NCBI GenBank assembly: GCA_031255955.1
Contig: JAIRRO010000068.1
Location: 1-24,849 of the forward strand
Reading direction: 5' to 3'
From: Oscillospiraceae bacterium
GTDB taxonomy: Bacteria; Bacillota; Clostridia; Oscillospirales; Oscillospiraceae
DNA: 24,849 nt
Position 1 is the first letter of the stretch. Each line of letters begins with the position of its first letter. The position numbers and the translations under genes were made by a program. The notes under the pieces were generated by a model. That model did not search any database. It worked only from the letters and a program-made list of their open reading frames with translations, and was not told where the DNA came from. Below, piece after piece: positions 15,396-23,869 of this stretch.

Positions 15396-16925
15396 CTATT
15401 CCTCAACGCGCACATTTTCGGCGACGCGCGTGAAAGCAATGCCGTCAGACGAGGCGTACACATCGGCAAACTCGTCAAAATAATACACCATATACGGCGT
15501 CACGTCGAACGCCGTCACCCCGCTTGCGATTTTAACGCTGTTTTTGCCGTCGTAATAATAAAGCTCTCCGCCGCTCGTCGTATAATACGCGCCCTTGGTA
15601 AAGGCGGCTTTTACATCCTCCGCGCCGTCCGCAATCAGCTTGGGGTTACCCTTGCCCTTTAACGTGCGAAGCTCTCCCGTATCGTTGATGTAATACACGC
15701 TCTCTTTTTTTGCGTCGATGACAAGCCGCGTCGTTACATTGCTGTCCAGCTCGTTGTTCGAGCCGTTTTTGGTCGAGTTTTGAAACAGCGTCAGCTCGCC
15801 GTTTTTGACGAAATAGGCGGAGCTGCCGTTCGCGCGCACCAGAATATCAGATTCTGAATCCGCGATAAACCGCTTTGAAGCCCCGTCATCCCCCGTGGCG
15901 TACAGGGCATATTCACCATTGCTGTGCGTTGTGTACACAGCGGTGAACAGCGTCCCGCCATAGGTGAAGCCGAACGGCTCCGGCATCGCGTTTTCGCCGA
16001 TATCAATCGGCAGCGTGACGCCGCCTTCTCCGCCGACCTTATGCGTGCCGTCGCCCGTAATAATATGTGCCTGTCCCGCGCTGTCATGTACAAGCAGCTG
16101 CGTGCCGTCAAAGCTCATAATCATCGGCGCCGCAATATCAATATCCGGCAGAAGCTCTATAACGCTGCCGTCGCCCGGCGCGCGGCATAGCGCGTTATCC
16201 GAGCGGCGCACGGCATAGACGCGCTCGCCGCTGTTTGATACCGAAATCGGGAAAAAATCGCCGGAAACAGCCCTTGTATCCGTGCCGTTCCATACAAAAA
16301 GCCCCGTGTCTGAGCCGCACAGCGCCGTTTTGCCGTCCGGCGATATCCGCAAATCGCGGATGTTGCCGCCGCGCGAGCCGGGAACCTCTGTCTCCTGCCC
16401 CGCCGCGATGTCAATCAAAAACGCCGCGTCCCCGGTGCTTGAATAGTAAAGCGCCGCCGTGCCGTCAGGCGAGAGGGCAAAATCCACGGCGCTATTTTCC
16501 GAGCGATACAGCGTATTTCCGTCGGGAGAATAGATGGAAAGCGCTCCCCCGTCCGCCGCGCCCGCGTTTTCGATAGCGGCATACACGCCGCCGTCAACGG
16601 AGGCTTTCCCGCGCAACTCACCCATGAGTGCCGTTATCGCCGCGCGTCCGTCCACAACAAGCGTCGATTTCCCGCTTACCTCGCTGTAAAAGCTTTTATA
16701 CGAATGCTGCATATGAACAACATTCATCCGCGGCGGACGCTTGATTGTTATGAACACAAGCGTCAGCACGATCAGAAACACCGGGGCTATTTTAATCAGC
16801 TTTTTCTTTGATTTGTCCATCTTCGCCTGAAGCTCCTCCGGCGAAGGCGCGTTTTTTCTCTGCGGCATGGGCGGCGGTGCGCCCGCGTTGTTCTTATAAT
16901 TGCTGTTCTTGCCCTTATTTTTCAT
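15396..16925 (-). CDS. Membrane-anchored beta-propeller-like protein of unknown function
   Basis: This is a 509-residue protein I cannot assign to a named family. A basic, Pro/Asn-rich N-terminal tail (1-42) is followed by one membrane segment (about 43-61), so the rest is probably outside the cell. The outer part has repeated short blocks with SPDG or similar turns (133-136, 152-155, 195-198, SFDG 271-274), as in TolB/WD40-like propellers. The C-terminal half has many YY/YYI...G strand-turn patterns (YYINDTGEL, YYTTSGGELYYYDG). There is no catalytic motif I can point to. The ATG has AAGGA 9 nt upstream. It lies 42 bp after degV on the same strand and is probably co-transcribed. It might sense or bind a ligand or scaffold an envelope complex, but nothing in the sequence decides this. 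Confidence 0.82.
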   Translation of the reverse strand: MKNKGKNSNYKNNAGAPPPMPQRKNAPSPEELQAKMDKSKKKLIKIAPVFLIVLTLVFITIKRPPRMNVVHMQHSYKSFYSEVSGKSTLVVDGRAAITALMGELRGKASVDGGVYAAIENAGAADGGALSIYSPDGNTLYRSENSAVDFALSPDGTAALYYSSTGDAAFLIDIAAGQETEVPGSRGGNIRDLRISPDGKTALCGSDTGLFVWNGTDTRAVSGDFFPISVSNSGERVYAVRRSDNALCRAPGDGSVIELLPDIDIAAPMIMSFDGTQLLVHDSAGQAHIITGDGTHKVGGEGGVTLPIDIGENAMPEPFGFTYGGTLFTAVYTTHSNGEYALYATGDDGASKRFIADSESDILVRANGSSAYFVKNGELTLFQNSTKNGSNNELDSNVTTRLVIDAKKESVYYINDTGELRTLKGKGNPKLIADGAEDVKAAFTKGAYYTTSGGELYYYDGKNSVKIASGVTAFDVTPYMVYYFDEFADVYASSDGIAFTRVAENVRVEE

Positions 16926-16967
16926 TTTTCCGTATCCTTATTACGTGTCCATATTATGCCTGCCCGC

Positions 16968-17804
16968 TCAGCGTCTGAGAAACAGCACGCCGAGCGTTCC
17001 GGGTCCGCTGTGGTTTGAAATCGTACACCCCGCTACGGTATTGTGGATGTTTTCAAACGGACCGCATTCCAATATCGTCCGGCGCACATTTTCAAGCGTT
17101 TGCTCTGAAACACCCGTGTGCGTCATAAAAATGCGATTGTATACAATGTCGTTTCTTCCGGCGAGCTTGTCTTTTATGTATTGCAAAATCACGTTGTCGA
17201 TGACCCCGCGATATTTTTTGCCCACGTCCATCTTGCCGTTCGGCATTTCTATGCACGGCTTCAGCTTTAGAATATTGGCTCCGAGCGCCGTGAGTCCGGA
17301 GCAGCGCCCCCCGCGATGCAGATATTTCAGTGTGTCTATGACGAAGCTGGTTTCAACCTTATCGGCAAGCTCCCGCAGACGCCGCACAATGCTTCTGGCA
17401 TCCTCCCCGTTTTCAGCCATCTCCGCCGCCTCAACGGCAAGCAGCCCCGAGCCGGAGGACAGACTGCGTGAATCTATCGGGTACGCCGACTTGCCGTCAG
17501 CCGCAATCAGGGCGTTTTGATAACAGGCGGATATTTCGCTGCTGAGATTTATATGTATTACGGCGTCATATTCGCGCAGATACTCATCAAAATGCGCCTC
17601 ATACTCCGCGGCGTTTATCGCCGTTGTCGTACACGTGCCGCCGCCCTCCACGATGCGGAACAAATCCTGCGGCGAAAAGCCTACGCCGTCCTTATATGTC
17701 TCGTTTCCGTGGACAATCGTCATCGGCGCAACCCCGATATTATACCGCTCCAGAAGCTCGGGGGGCAGATCGCAGGCGCTATCCATTGTTACCTTGATTT
17801 TCAT
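16968..17804 (-). CDS. DegV family fatty-acid-binding protein
   Basis: DegV (FakB-like) proteins bind a fatty acid and, in Firmicutes, present it to the kinase FakA for phosphorylation, feeding PlsX/PlsY lipid synthesis. The protein has 278 residues. It begins MKIKVTMDSACDLPPE with the conserved DSxxDLP loop. The C-terminal signature GGRCSGLTALGANILKLKPCIE is kept with small changes. The ligand-binding TS motif after the first domain reads TCTTTAI, which is slightly unusual. I chose ATG 17804 rather than GTG 17810 because AGGAG lies 7 nt before the ATG. No FakA gene is nearby. It heads a likely two-gene unit with the propeller-like protein and has its own promoter. Confidence 0.92.
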   Translation of the reverse strand: MKIKVTMDSACDLPPELLERYNIGVAPMTIVHGNETYKDGVGFSPQDLFRIVEGGGTCTTTAINAAEYEAHFDEYLREYDAVIHINLSSEISACYQNALIAADGKSAYPIDSRSLSSGSGLLAVEAAEMAENGEDARSIVRRLRELADKVETSFVIDTLKYLHRGGRCSGLTALGANILKLKPCIEMPNGKMDVGKKYRGVIDNVILQYIKDKLAGRNDIVYNRIFMTHTGVSEQTLENVRRTILECGPFENIHNTVAGCTISNHSGPGTLGVLFLRR

Positions 17805-17855
17805 AAGCACACTCCTTCACAGCGTATTGGCGCGGCAGCCACCGCGTCCGCATAT

Positions 17856-17884
17856 ATTCTACCACAGAGTCGTCCGTCCGGCAA
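17856..17884 (-). promoter_or_regulatory. Promoter for degV and the following gene
   Basis: On the minus strand TTGCCG (17884-17879) is followed by 17 bp and TAGAAT (17861-17856). A 6-bp hairpin, TCCGGC-N4-GCCGGA (17877-17892), overlaps the -35 box. It lies 8 bp after the phosphofructokinase stop codon but has no T-run, so it is a poor terminator. Confidence 0.65.
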
Positions 17885-17900
17885 CCGCCGGATGATTATG

Positions 17901-19157
17901 CTACACCATCGTGTTCTTTGGCGGCAGTTTTTTAAGCCGCGCGAAGCGTGGCAGTCCGTTTTCCGTCGGGCGCTCTGTTTCGCCTTGAATCAGCGGCAGG
18001 GCATAATCGATAAATTCCTGCGTCACATCGTTGCCGTCGGCGTTAATCCACTCGCGCGGCACCTTTTTTTCGTTGTTCGCCGCCGCCTCAATCGGCTGCA
18101 GCTCACATCCACATTCGTATGCCTCCCCTGCCGCGCGGCGGAGCGATACCATTTTTCCGCTTTCTCCGTTTATCGCCGCGCGCACGGCAAATTCACCCGC
18201 CGCCTGCGCCTCGTCAATATCCCGCTTTGATGCGATGTGCGCCCCGCAGCGCTGCAGCAGACTAAGCTCTATCCCGCGCACCTTGACGCCGAGCCGCTGC
18301 TTCACGACATCCGCGAGAACCGCCGCGAGTCCGCCGAGCTGCGCGTGCATAAATCCGTCAGACGCAGAGGTTTTCGCCTCTGACACAAAGCTGCCGTCCG
18401 CATAGCTGATTCCCTCTGACACGACGACAAGGCATTTCTTCTTTATATCGTACACGGATTTTACGCTGTCAACGAATTTCTCCATGTCAAACGCAATCTC
18501 CGGCAGATAAATCAAATCCGCGCCCGCGCCCGTGAGCCGCGCCAGCGCCGCCGAGCCTGCCAGCCATCCGGCATGACGCCCCATCGTCTCAACGATAGCC
18601 ACGGAGCCTGTGTCATACACATTGTTGTCCTTATGTATCTCCGCAACGGAGGTGGCAATATATTTCGCAGCTGAGCCGTAGCCGGGCGAATGGTCTGTGC
18701 CGCACAAATCGTTGTCAATGGTCTTGGGTATGCCAAGCACACGGCATTCGTAGCCGACCTCCGCGAAATATCGGCTGATTTTAGCGCAGGTGTCCATAGA
18801 GTCATTGCCGCCGTTATAGAAAAAGTATCGCACATCGTATTTGCGGAAGATGTTTAATATTTTCGCGTAGTCCCCGTCCGCGCCAACCTCCCGCGGGTCC
18901 TTTAGCTTATATCGACAGGAGCCCAGCTCTGAGGACGGCGTATACGGCAGCAGAGAAAGCTCATACGCATCCTCCGCATTCATATCATACAGGACGTCAT
19001 TTATCACCCCGACGATGCCGTTGGCGGCGCCGTAAACATGCGTAATTTCAGGCGCGTCTATCGCCGTCTTAATCACCCCGTAGGCGCTTGCGTTAATAAC
19101 CGCCGTGGGTCCTCCCGATTGCGCGAATATGCACGCGCCGACCAGTGTTTTTGACAT
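17901..19157 (-). CDS. pfp: 6-phosphofructokinase, pyrophosphate-dependent type
   Basis: It phosphorylates fructose-6-phosphate in glycolysis. The donor is probably pyrophosphate rather than ATP. The position that is Gly in ATP enzymes (GGDGS) is Asp here in GGNDS (116-120), and the loop reads PKTIDND (144-150), with the Lys typical of pyrophosphate enzymes where ATP forms have Gly. GRHAGW (193-198) is conserved. With ATG 19157 it has 418 residues. The upstream frame to 19220 overlaps ispF and adds a low-quality tail; the ribosome site AGAGG is about 12 nt before the ATG, somewhat far. If pyrophosphate is used, the reaction is reversible and saves ATP. It is the last gene of the cmk-to-ispF run, 37 bp after ispF. 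Confidence 0.92.
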   Translation of the reverse strand: MSKTLVGACIFAQSGGPTAVINASAYGVIKTAIDAPEITHVYGAANGIVGVINDVLYDMNAEDAYELSLLPYTPSSELGSCRYKLKDPREVGADGDYAKILNIFRKYDVRYFFYNGGNDSMDTCAKISRYFAEVGYECRVLGIPKTIDNDLCGTDHSPGYGSAAKYIATSVAEIHKDNNVYDTGSVAIVETMGRHAGWLAGSAALARLTGAGADLIYLPEIAFDMEKFVDSVKSVYDIKKKCLVVVSEGISYADGSFVSEAKTSASDGFMHAQLGGLAAVLADVVKQRLGVKVRGIELSLLQRCGAHIASKRDIDEAQAAGEFAVRAAINGESGKMVSLRRAAGEAYECGCELQPIEAAANNEKKVPREWINADGNDVTQEFIDYALPLIQGETERPTENGLPRFARLKKLPPKNTMV

Positions 19158-19194
19158 ACCGTAACCATTCCTCTCGTTTTCGTATTTATCGTAT

Positions 19195-19683
19195 TTATGA
19201 CGCCGCGGCAAGCAGGACAACGGCGTGCGCCGCTATGCCCTCTCCGCTGCCGGTGAAGCCCATTTTTTCCTCCGTCGTCGCCTTGACGTTGATTCTTTCC
19301 GCGTCGCAGCCGAGCGCCGCGGCTACCGCCTCCCGCATCTGATTGATGTGTTGAGCTATTCGCGGAGCTTGCAGAATAATCGTAATATCCGCGTTAACCA
19401 GCTCATATCCGGCGCTTTTCACCTTGCCGTAAGCCTGCGTGAGCAGCCGGGCGCTTGAAGCGCCGCGCAGCGCCGGGTCAGTGTCCGGGAAGTGAGCTCC
19501 GATGTCACCGAGCACCGCCGCGCCGAGTATGGCGTCCGTCAGCGCGTGAAGCGGGGCGTCCGCGTCGGAATGACCGTCGGGACCGTACTCGCACGGTATC
19601 TTCACACCGCACAGAATCATATCACACCCCGCGACAAGCCTGTGCGCGTCGTATCCGTGCCCGATTCTAAGTCCGGTTATCAC
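19195..19683 (-). CDS. ispF: 2-C-methyl-D-erythritol 2,4-cyclodiphosphate synthase
   Basis: It cyclises CDP-methylerythritol 2-phosphate in the MEP isoprenoid pathway. It has 162 residues, as usual. Metal ligands can be matched to D12 and H14 (GHGYDAH) and H46 (HSDADAPLHAL), followed by GDIGAHFPDTD and the C-terminal KATTEEKMGFTGSGEGIAAHA block. The start is GTG at 19683, with GGGAGCGGG about 8-14 nt upstream and no ATG in reach. It follows ispD by 25 bp. Confidence 0.97.
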   Translation of the reverse strand: MITGLRIGHGYDAHRLVAGCDMILCGVKIPCEYGPDGHSDADAPLHALTDAILGAAVLGDIGAHFPDTDPALRGASSARLLTQAYGKVKSAGYELVNADITIILQAPRIAQHINQMREAVAAALGCDAERINVKATTEEKMGFTGSGEGIAAHAVVLLAAAS

Positions 19684-19708
19684 AAAATGCCCGCTCCCTT
19701 CGTCACAC

Positions 19709-20446
19709 TCACTCCGCCGTGATTTCTTCGCGCGGCTCCGGGTTTTGTCGACGCGCCGCGCGGCTTTTTAATATCGCCCGCGCGATAATCATATCCTCCG
19801 GCGTGGTGATTTTTATATTTTCATACGAGCCGCGTGTCAAATGCACCGTTACGCCGATATTTTCGACGGCGCGGCAGTCGTCCGTCGGAGCTTGTCCTTT
19901 TTTTACAGCAAGCTCTATGGCGCCGCGTATCAGCTCCGCCGCGAACACCTGCGGCGTCTGCGCCTCAAAAAGTTCCTCGCGGTCGGGCGTGGACACGACA
20001 ACGCCGCCCTTTGCCTGCTTAATCGTACCCTTGACGGGGACAGCGGGCGCGGCGGCGTTATATCGCTCCGCCCCGCGTATGGCGTCGCGGATAATATCTT
20101 GTGTCACAAGCGGGCGCGCGCCGTCGTGAACGGCGATAACATTCGCTTTTTTTGATACGGCGAACAGCCCCGAGAGTACGGACTCGACGCGCGTTTCGCC
20201 GCCGCGAGTCACCTGCGTAAGCTTTGTGATACCGGCGTCCTGCGCAAGGCTCGCCGCGCGTTCCATATCCTCTGTGCGCGTGACGAGAATAATTTCTGAA
20301 ATTACGCGGCATTCCTGAAACGCGCGGAGGGTACGCAGCACCACGGGCTCGCCGCCCAGCCGCGCGAACATTTTATCACCGCCGAAGCGTTCCGACGCCC
20401 CCGCCGCGACAATCACCGCAGAAACAAAGCCTCTTTTTTTGAACAT
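19709..20446 (-). CDS. ispD: 2-C-methyl-D-erythritol 4-phosphate cytidylyltransferase
   Basis: It couples methylerythritol 4-phosphate with CTP to give CDP-methylerythritol, two steps before IspF. It has 245 residues. Seen are the nucleotide-binding loop AAGASERFGGDK (14-25), HDGARPLV, and the TDDCRAVENIG block near the C-terminus. The last 15 residues are a charged tail. The ATG has only a short GGA site 9 nt upstream. Its place between carD and ispF is a common Firmicutes arrangement. Confidence 0.97.
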   Translation of the reverse strand: MFKKRGFVSAVIVAAGASERFGGDKMFARLGGEPVVLRTLRAFQECRVISEIILVTRTEDMERAASLAQDAGITKLTQVTRGGETRVESVLSGLFAVSKKANVIAVHDGARPLVTQDIIRDAIRGAERYNAAAPAVPVKGTIKQAKGGVVVSTPDREELFEAQTPQVFAAELIRGAIELAVKKGQAPTDDCRAVENIGVTVHLTRGSYENIKITTPEDMIIARAILKSRAARRQNPEPREEITAE

Positions 20447-20472
20447 AAGCGTATCCGTCAGCGGCGGCGCGG

Positions 20473-20487
20473 GTTCGCTATGCGAAC
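20473..20487. repeat. Small hairpin over the carD stop codon
   Basis: GTTCGC-TAT-GCGAAC is a perfect 6-bp inverted repeat, and the carD stop codon TAG (20480-20478) is part of it. It has no T-run. It could affect termination of translation or mRNA processing between carD and ispD, or mean nothing. Confidence 0.4.
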
Positions 20488-20960
20488 GCCGCGTCTATGC
20501 GAAGCTCCACCTCGGCAGAGGTTTTCTTCTGCGACAGCGCAATTTCAGAGACAAGAATCTGCTTTGCCGATTGCAGCATTTTGCGCTCTCCCGTCGAAAG
20601 CCCTTTCTCCGCATCACGCGCCGTAAGCCCCTTGACGACGCGTGCTACCTCAAGAAGATTCCCGCTTTTCATCTTCTGCATATTTTCGCGATAGCGTTTG
20701 TTCCAGTTTGACGTCATATCGGTTTCAAGCCCCGGAATGGCGTTGATGAGCGTTTCCGCCGCATCGGCTGCTACAATCGGGCGCACCCCTATGGCGTCGC
20801 AATTATCCATCGGAATCATCACGACCATGCCGCCGGTGGGCATCTTGAGAATATAATAGCGCTTGATGTTACCATCGATTTTGCGCTCTTCAATACCGTC
20901 GATTACCCCGGCTCCGTGCAGTGGATGCGCTACAGAGTCTCCAATGTTGTATACTGTCAC
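20478..20960 (-). CDS. carD: CarD/CdnL family transcription regulator
   Basis: Proteins of this family bind the RNA polymerase beta subunit and stabilise open complexes at promoters such as those of rRNA genes. The protein has 160 residues. The N-terminal RNA-polymerase-interacting domain (about 1-60) begins YNIGDSVAHPLHGAGVI, and the C-terminal part is helical with GLTARDAEKGLSTGERKML. The start is GTG at 20960. Its first bases overlap the stop of the ispH/S1 gene as GTGA, so translation is coupled, and GGTGAAG lies just upstream. The following ispD-ispF pair is a common partner of carD in Clostridia. Confidence 0.95.
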   Translation of the reverse strand: MTVYNIGDSVAHPLHGAGVIDGIEERKIDGNIKRYYILKMPTGGMVVMIPMDNCDAIGVRPIVAADAAETLINAIPGLETDMTSNWNKRYRENMQKMKSGNLLEVARVVKGLTARDAEKGLSTGERKMLQSAKQILVSEIALSQKKTSAEVELRIDAAFA

Positions 20961-23260
20961 GCTTCTTCACCGGACTCCGGCGCGGACTCGGCTTCGGGTT
21001 CGGTTATGGCTTCAGATTCAGGCTCGGCGGCAGCCTCCGGTTCGGGTTCGGCGGCGGCTTCCGGTTCAACGGTGGCATCGGGTTCGGCTGTTTCAGGCTC
21101 GGGTTCGGCGTAGTCGTCAAACTCCGCGTCCTCCGCCTGCAGGCTCAGCTCCCCGGCTTCAATCATCGCGCGGATTGAGAGCGATACCCGCTTCCGCTCC
21201 GTGTCGATGCCGATTATTTTCACTTCCTTCTCGTCCCCCACTTTCAGAGCGTCTCCGGCGGAGTCGATTCTGTGGTCGGTGATTTGAGAGATGTGAATAA
21301 GTCCGTCAACGCCGGGGGCAATCTCGGCGAACGCACCGAAGCTCATAAGCTTGCGGATTTTCACCATGACGTTATCCCCCGTCTGATAACTCTCGATAAA
21401 TTTAAGCCACGGATCCTCTGAGCGGTCCTTGTAGCCCAGCGAAATTTTCTTCGCTTCTTTATCTACGGATTTGACATACACCTCAAGCTCGTCCCCGACA
21501 GCAACCACGTCAGACGGCTTTGTAATGCGCGTCCATGACAGCTCGGAAACGTGCAGCAAGCCGTCCGCGCCGCCGATATCCACGAAAGCGCCAAAGGATG
21601 TGACGCTTCTGACGATGCCCGCATAGCGCTTGCCCGCTTCAATTTCGTTCCAGAGATTATCCGCGTTGCGGCGACGATCCGCCCACACAGCGGCTTTTAT
21701 GGAGCCAACAACACGCCCGCGGCTGCGATTGACCTCCATAATAATCAGGCGAACCTTCTTTTTCAGCAGATCCGTCATCTCGGCGCCGACGGGAAGCCCT
21801 GTGCGCGCCGCCGGAACAAACACCTTAAAGCCCCGCACGGACACAAGCACACCGCCGTTGTTCGTGTCGGACACCACGCCCTCAAGCACTGCCTTTTCGT
21901 TCATGGCGATTTCAAATTCGTGCCACGTGCGAACGGTTACGAGACGCTTGCGGGAGAGCTGCACGGTGCCGTCCAAGTCGCTTACGCGCGCGACGACAGC
22001 CTCAACGCTTTCACCGATTTTTACGGCTTCCTCGAAGTTGACGGTGGGATCGTCCGTCAGCTCTGAAATGGGTATATATCCCGACTGCTTGATACCGAGA
22101 TCGACTGTCACCTCCGTCGGCGTAACAGCCGCAATTATCCCGGTAACCGTGTCGCCGGTATGTAGCGTTTTGATTGATTTTTCAAGCATCTCCTCAAACG
22201 TTGCAGGGGCGCTGTCCTCCGCCTCATCGGAGGCGGGTGCGGCTTCCTCCGCAACCGTCTTTTCCGGAAGCGTTTCCTCCGTTATAGCAGTCTCGGACAC
22301 GGACACCTCCGGCATGGCGGACGCCTCAGGCGTCGCGGGCGCCTCGGACGCTGTGGGCAATGCGCCCTCTCCGTCCGTCGCTCCGAAGGAATTTTCGCCG
22401 GTTTTGACTTCGGTTTCTTCAAACATCTTTTGGGTGACCTCCTTAATTATGCGCGCCGGGGTCGACGCTCCCGCCGTGATACCTATGGTATCCCCCGGTT
22501 CAAACCATCGCAGCTCAAGCTGCTGCGCGTCCTCTATGAAGAAAACGCGCGGACATTGCTCGCCCGCAAGCTCCGCGAGACGGCGGCTGTTAGCCGAAGC
22601 CTTGTCTCCTATGACGATAAATGCGTCACATTCGCGCGCCAGCTTTCGGGTTTCGCTTTGGCGGTGGTCTGTCGCATCACATATTGTATCAAAGATTTTC
22701 ACATTTGTACACTCTTTTTTTATCGTTTCGGACACAGAATTAAAAATTTCTCTCGGAGAGGTCGTTTGGAACACCACCGCAAGCGGTTTTTCGGTCATAT
22801 CCGGCTCGCGATTCAGCCACTCGGCAACCTCCGCCGCCGATTCAAATATACGTCGCTCTGCACACCATCCGGCGATTGCCGTAATTTCCGCGTGGCTGCG
22901 CTCTCCTATTATAATAGGTAACCGCCCGTCCCGCTCCGCGTCCTCGACGACGCCGTGAATTTTTGAAACATATGGACATGTGGCGTCGATAATCACCGCG
23001 TTTTTTGCCCGCAGCGCGTCAAAGTCAGCCTTCCCCGCGCCGTGAGAGCGTATGACGACAACGGCGCCCTGTGGTATCTCCGACACATCGCGCGCCTCAC
23101 GCACTCCCCGCTCCCGCAGCTCGTCCGTCACGCGTCTGTTGTGGATTAGCGGACCCAGCGTATAGCAGCCGTTTTCACGCTCCGCGGTTTGCCGGCACAG
23201 CCGTATGGCGCGCTCGACGCCGAAGCAGAATCCGGCGGAGTCCGCCGTGATAATTTTCAC
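20957..23260 (-). CDS. ispH: Bifunctional IspH (HMBPP reductase) - ribosomal S1-like fusion
   Basis: The N-terminal part (1-280) is the 4Fe-4S enzyme that makes IPP and DMAPP in the last MEP step. Cluster ligands C12, C95 and C194 and the active-site residues H40, H73, H123, E125, S222 and N224 are present. An acidic, Ala/Glu/Pro/Thr-rich linker (about 283-355) leads to four S1 RNA-binding repeats (about 366-438, 455-523, 542-611, 625-697); the third and fourth carry the SFGAFV/SFGAFA and G-L-x-H-x-S patterns of true S1 domains. A Pro-Glu-Ala tail (712-767) follows. Such fusions are known in Clostridia. The start is GTG at 23260 with GGTGAT 8 nt upstream, which overlaps the plsC stop codon. 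There is no frameshift at the junction, so I read it as one protein. Confidence 0.96.
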   Translation of the reverse strand: MKIITADSAGFCFGVERAIRLCRQTAERENGCYTLGPLIHNRRVTDELRERGVREARDVSEIPQGAVVVIRSHGAGKADFDALRAKNAVIIDATCPYVSKIHGVVEDAERDGRLPIIIGERSHAEITAIAGWCAERRIFESAAEVAEWLNREPDMTEKPLAVVFQTTSPREIFNSVSETIKKECTNVKIFDTICDATDHRQSETRKLARECDAFIVIGDKASANSRRLAELAGEQCPRVFFIEDAQQLELRWFEPGDTIGITAGASTPARIIKEVTQKMFEETEVKTGENSFGATDGEGALPTASEAPATPEASAMPEVSVSETAITEETLPEKTVAEEAAPASDEAEDSAPATFEEMLEKSIKTLHTGDTVTGIIAAVTPTEVTVDLGIKQSGYIPISELTDDPTVNFEEAVKIGESVEAVVARVSDLDGTVQLSRKRLVTVRTWHEFEIAMNEKAVLEGVVSDTNNGGVLVSVRGFKVFVPAARTGLPVGAEMTDLLKKKVRLIIMEVNRSRGRVVGSIKAAVWADRRRNADNLWNEIEAGKRYAGIVRSVTSFGAFVDIGGADGLLHVSELSWTRITKPSDVVAVGDELEVYVKSVDKEAKKISLGYKDRSEDPWLKFIESYQTGDNVMVKIRKLMSFGAFAEIAPGVDGLIHISQITDHRIDSAGDALKVGDEKEVKIIGIDTERKRVSLSIRAMIEAGELSLQAEDAEFDDYAEPEPETAEPDATVEPEAAAEPEPEAAAEPESEAITEPEAESAPESGEEA
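20981..21106 (-). repeat. Imperfect coding repeat for the Pro-Glu-Ala tail of the IspH/S1 protein
   Basis: The DNA holds repeated near-copies of ggttcggg and ggcggc-type units that encode about 40 residues of EPE, AAAEPE and similar blocks at residues 719-760. Such tracts expand and shrink easily, so length variation between strains is expected. It is an acidic, probably disordered tail. Confidence 0.7.
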
Positions 23261-23269
23261 AGCCTCAAA

Positions 23270-23869
23270 TCACCGTCCCAAATCACGGATTTTTTCCATA
23301 AGCCCGTCGGCAAGCGGACGGTATTCCTCCGCTGTCATGCGGCGGCGCTCCGTATTTATATAGTACGGCTCACCGATGACAATCGGCGTCCGCCGGAAAA
23401 TGCGCTTGTTCTTCGGGATATATACGGGCAAAATCGGCGTATTCGTGCGGTCAGCCAGGCGCACCGCGCCGAGCTTGGCTTCCGCGGATTCCCCCTCGCG
23501 TATGCGCCGCCCCTCCGGAAAAATCCCGAGCTTTTCGCCGTTTTTCAAATATTCCAGCGATTTTCGTATCGCCGCAAGGTCGTTTATGCTTCTGTCCACG
23601 CATATCATCCCCACCCCGCGCAGAATCGAGCCGATTATCGGGGTGCGGAACGCTTCAATTTTCGTCAGCATATGGATATGATGCTCGCGCCCGAACACAT
23701 ACATTATTAAAAAGGGGTCAAAATTGCTGGAATGCTCCGCCGCGACGATGAACCCCCCCGTTTGGGGGATATTCTGAAGTCCCTTCACCCGGACGCGGAA
23801 AAGAAGCCTCAGCAGAATCCAGCTGAGAATAGGAAACTGTACGCGATACAGCCTATATTGCGGCGTCAT
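23270..23869 (-). CDS. plsC: 1-acyl-sn-glycerol-3-phosphate acyltransferase
   Basis: It adds the second acyl chain to lysophosphatidic acid, giving phosphatidic acid at the membrane. From ATG 23869 it has 199 residues, a normal size. The catalytic HxxxxD motif is H46-SSNF-D51, and the glycerol-phosphate binding motif is FPEGRR (117-122), with Arg where FPEGTR is common. A hydrophobic segment precedes the catalytic motif. The ATG lies inside the end of cmk (17 nt overlap), with AAAGGGGGAG 13 nt upstream, a rather long spacing. The open frame to 23911 lacks a better start. It completes the path begun by gpsA and plsY in the other operon. Confidence 0.94.
   Translation of the reverse strand: MTPQYRLYRVQFPILSWILLRLLFRVRVKGLQNIPQTGGFIVAAEHSSNFDPFLIMYVFGREHHIHMLTKIEAFRTPIIGSILRGVGMICVDRSINDLAAIRKSLEYLKNGEKLGIFPEGRRIREGESAEAKLGAVRLADRTNTPILPVYIPKNKRIFRRTPIVIGEPYYINTERRRMTAEEYRPLADGLMEKIRDLGR

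Noticed and set aside
21630..22958. A 442-codon + strand frame opposite ispH/S1
   Set aside because: It is Ser/Thr-rich, matches no family, and lies wholly antisense to a clear gene. Long shadow frames are expected in GC-rich coding DNA.
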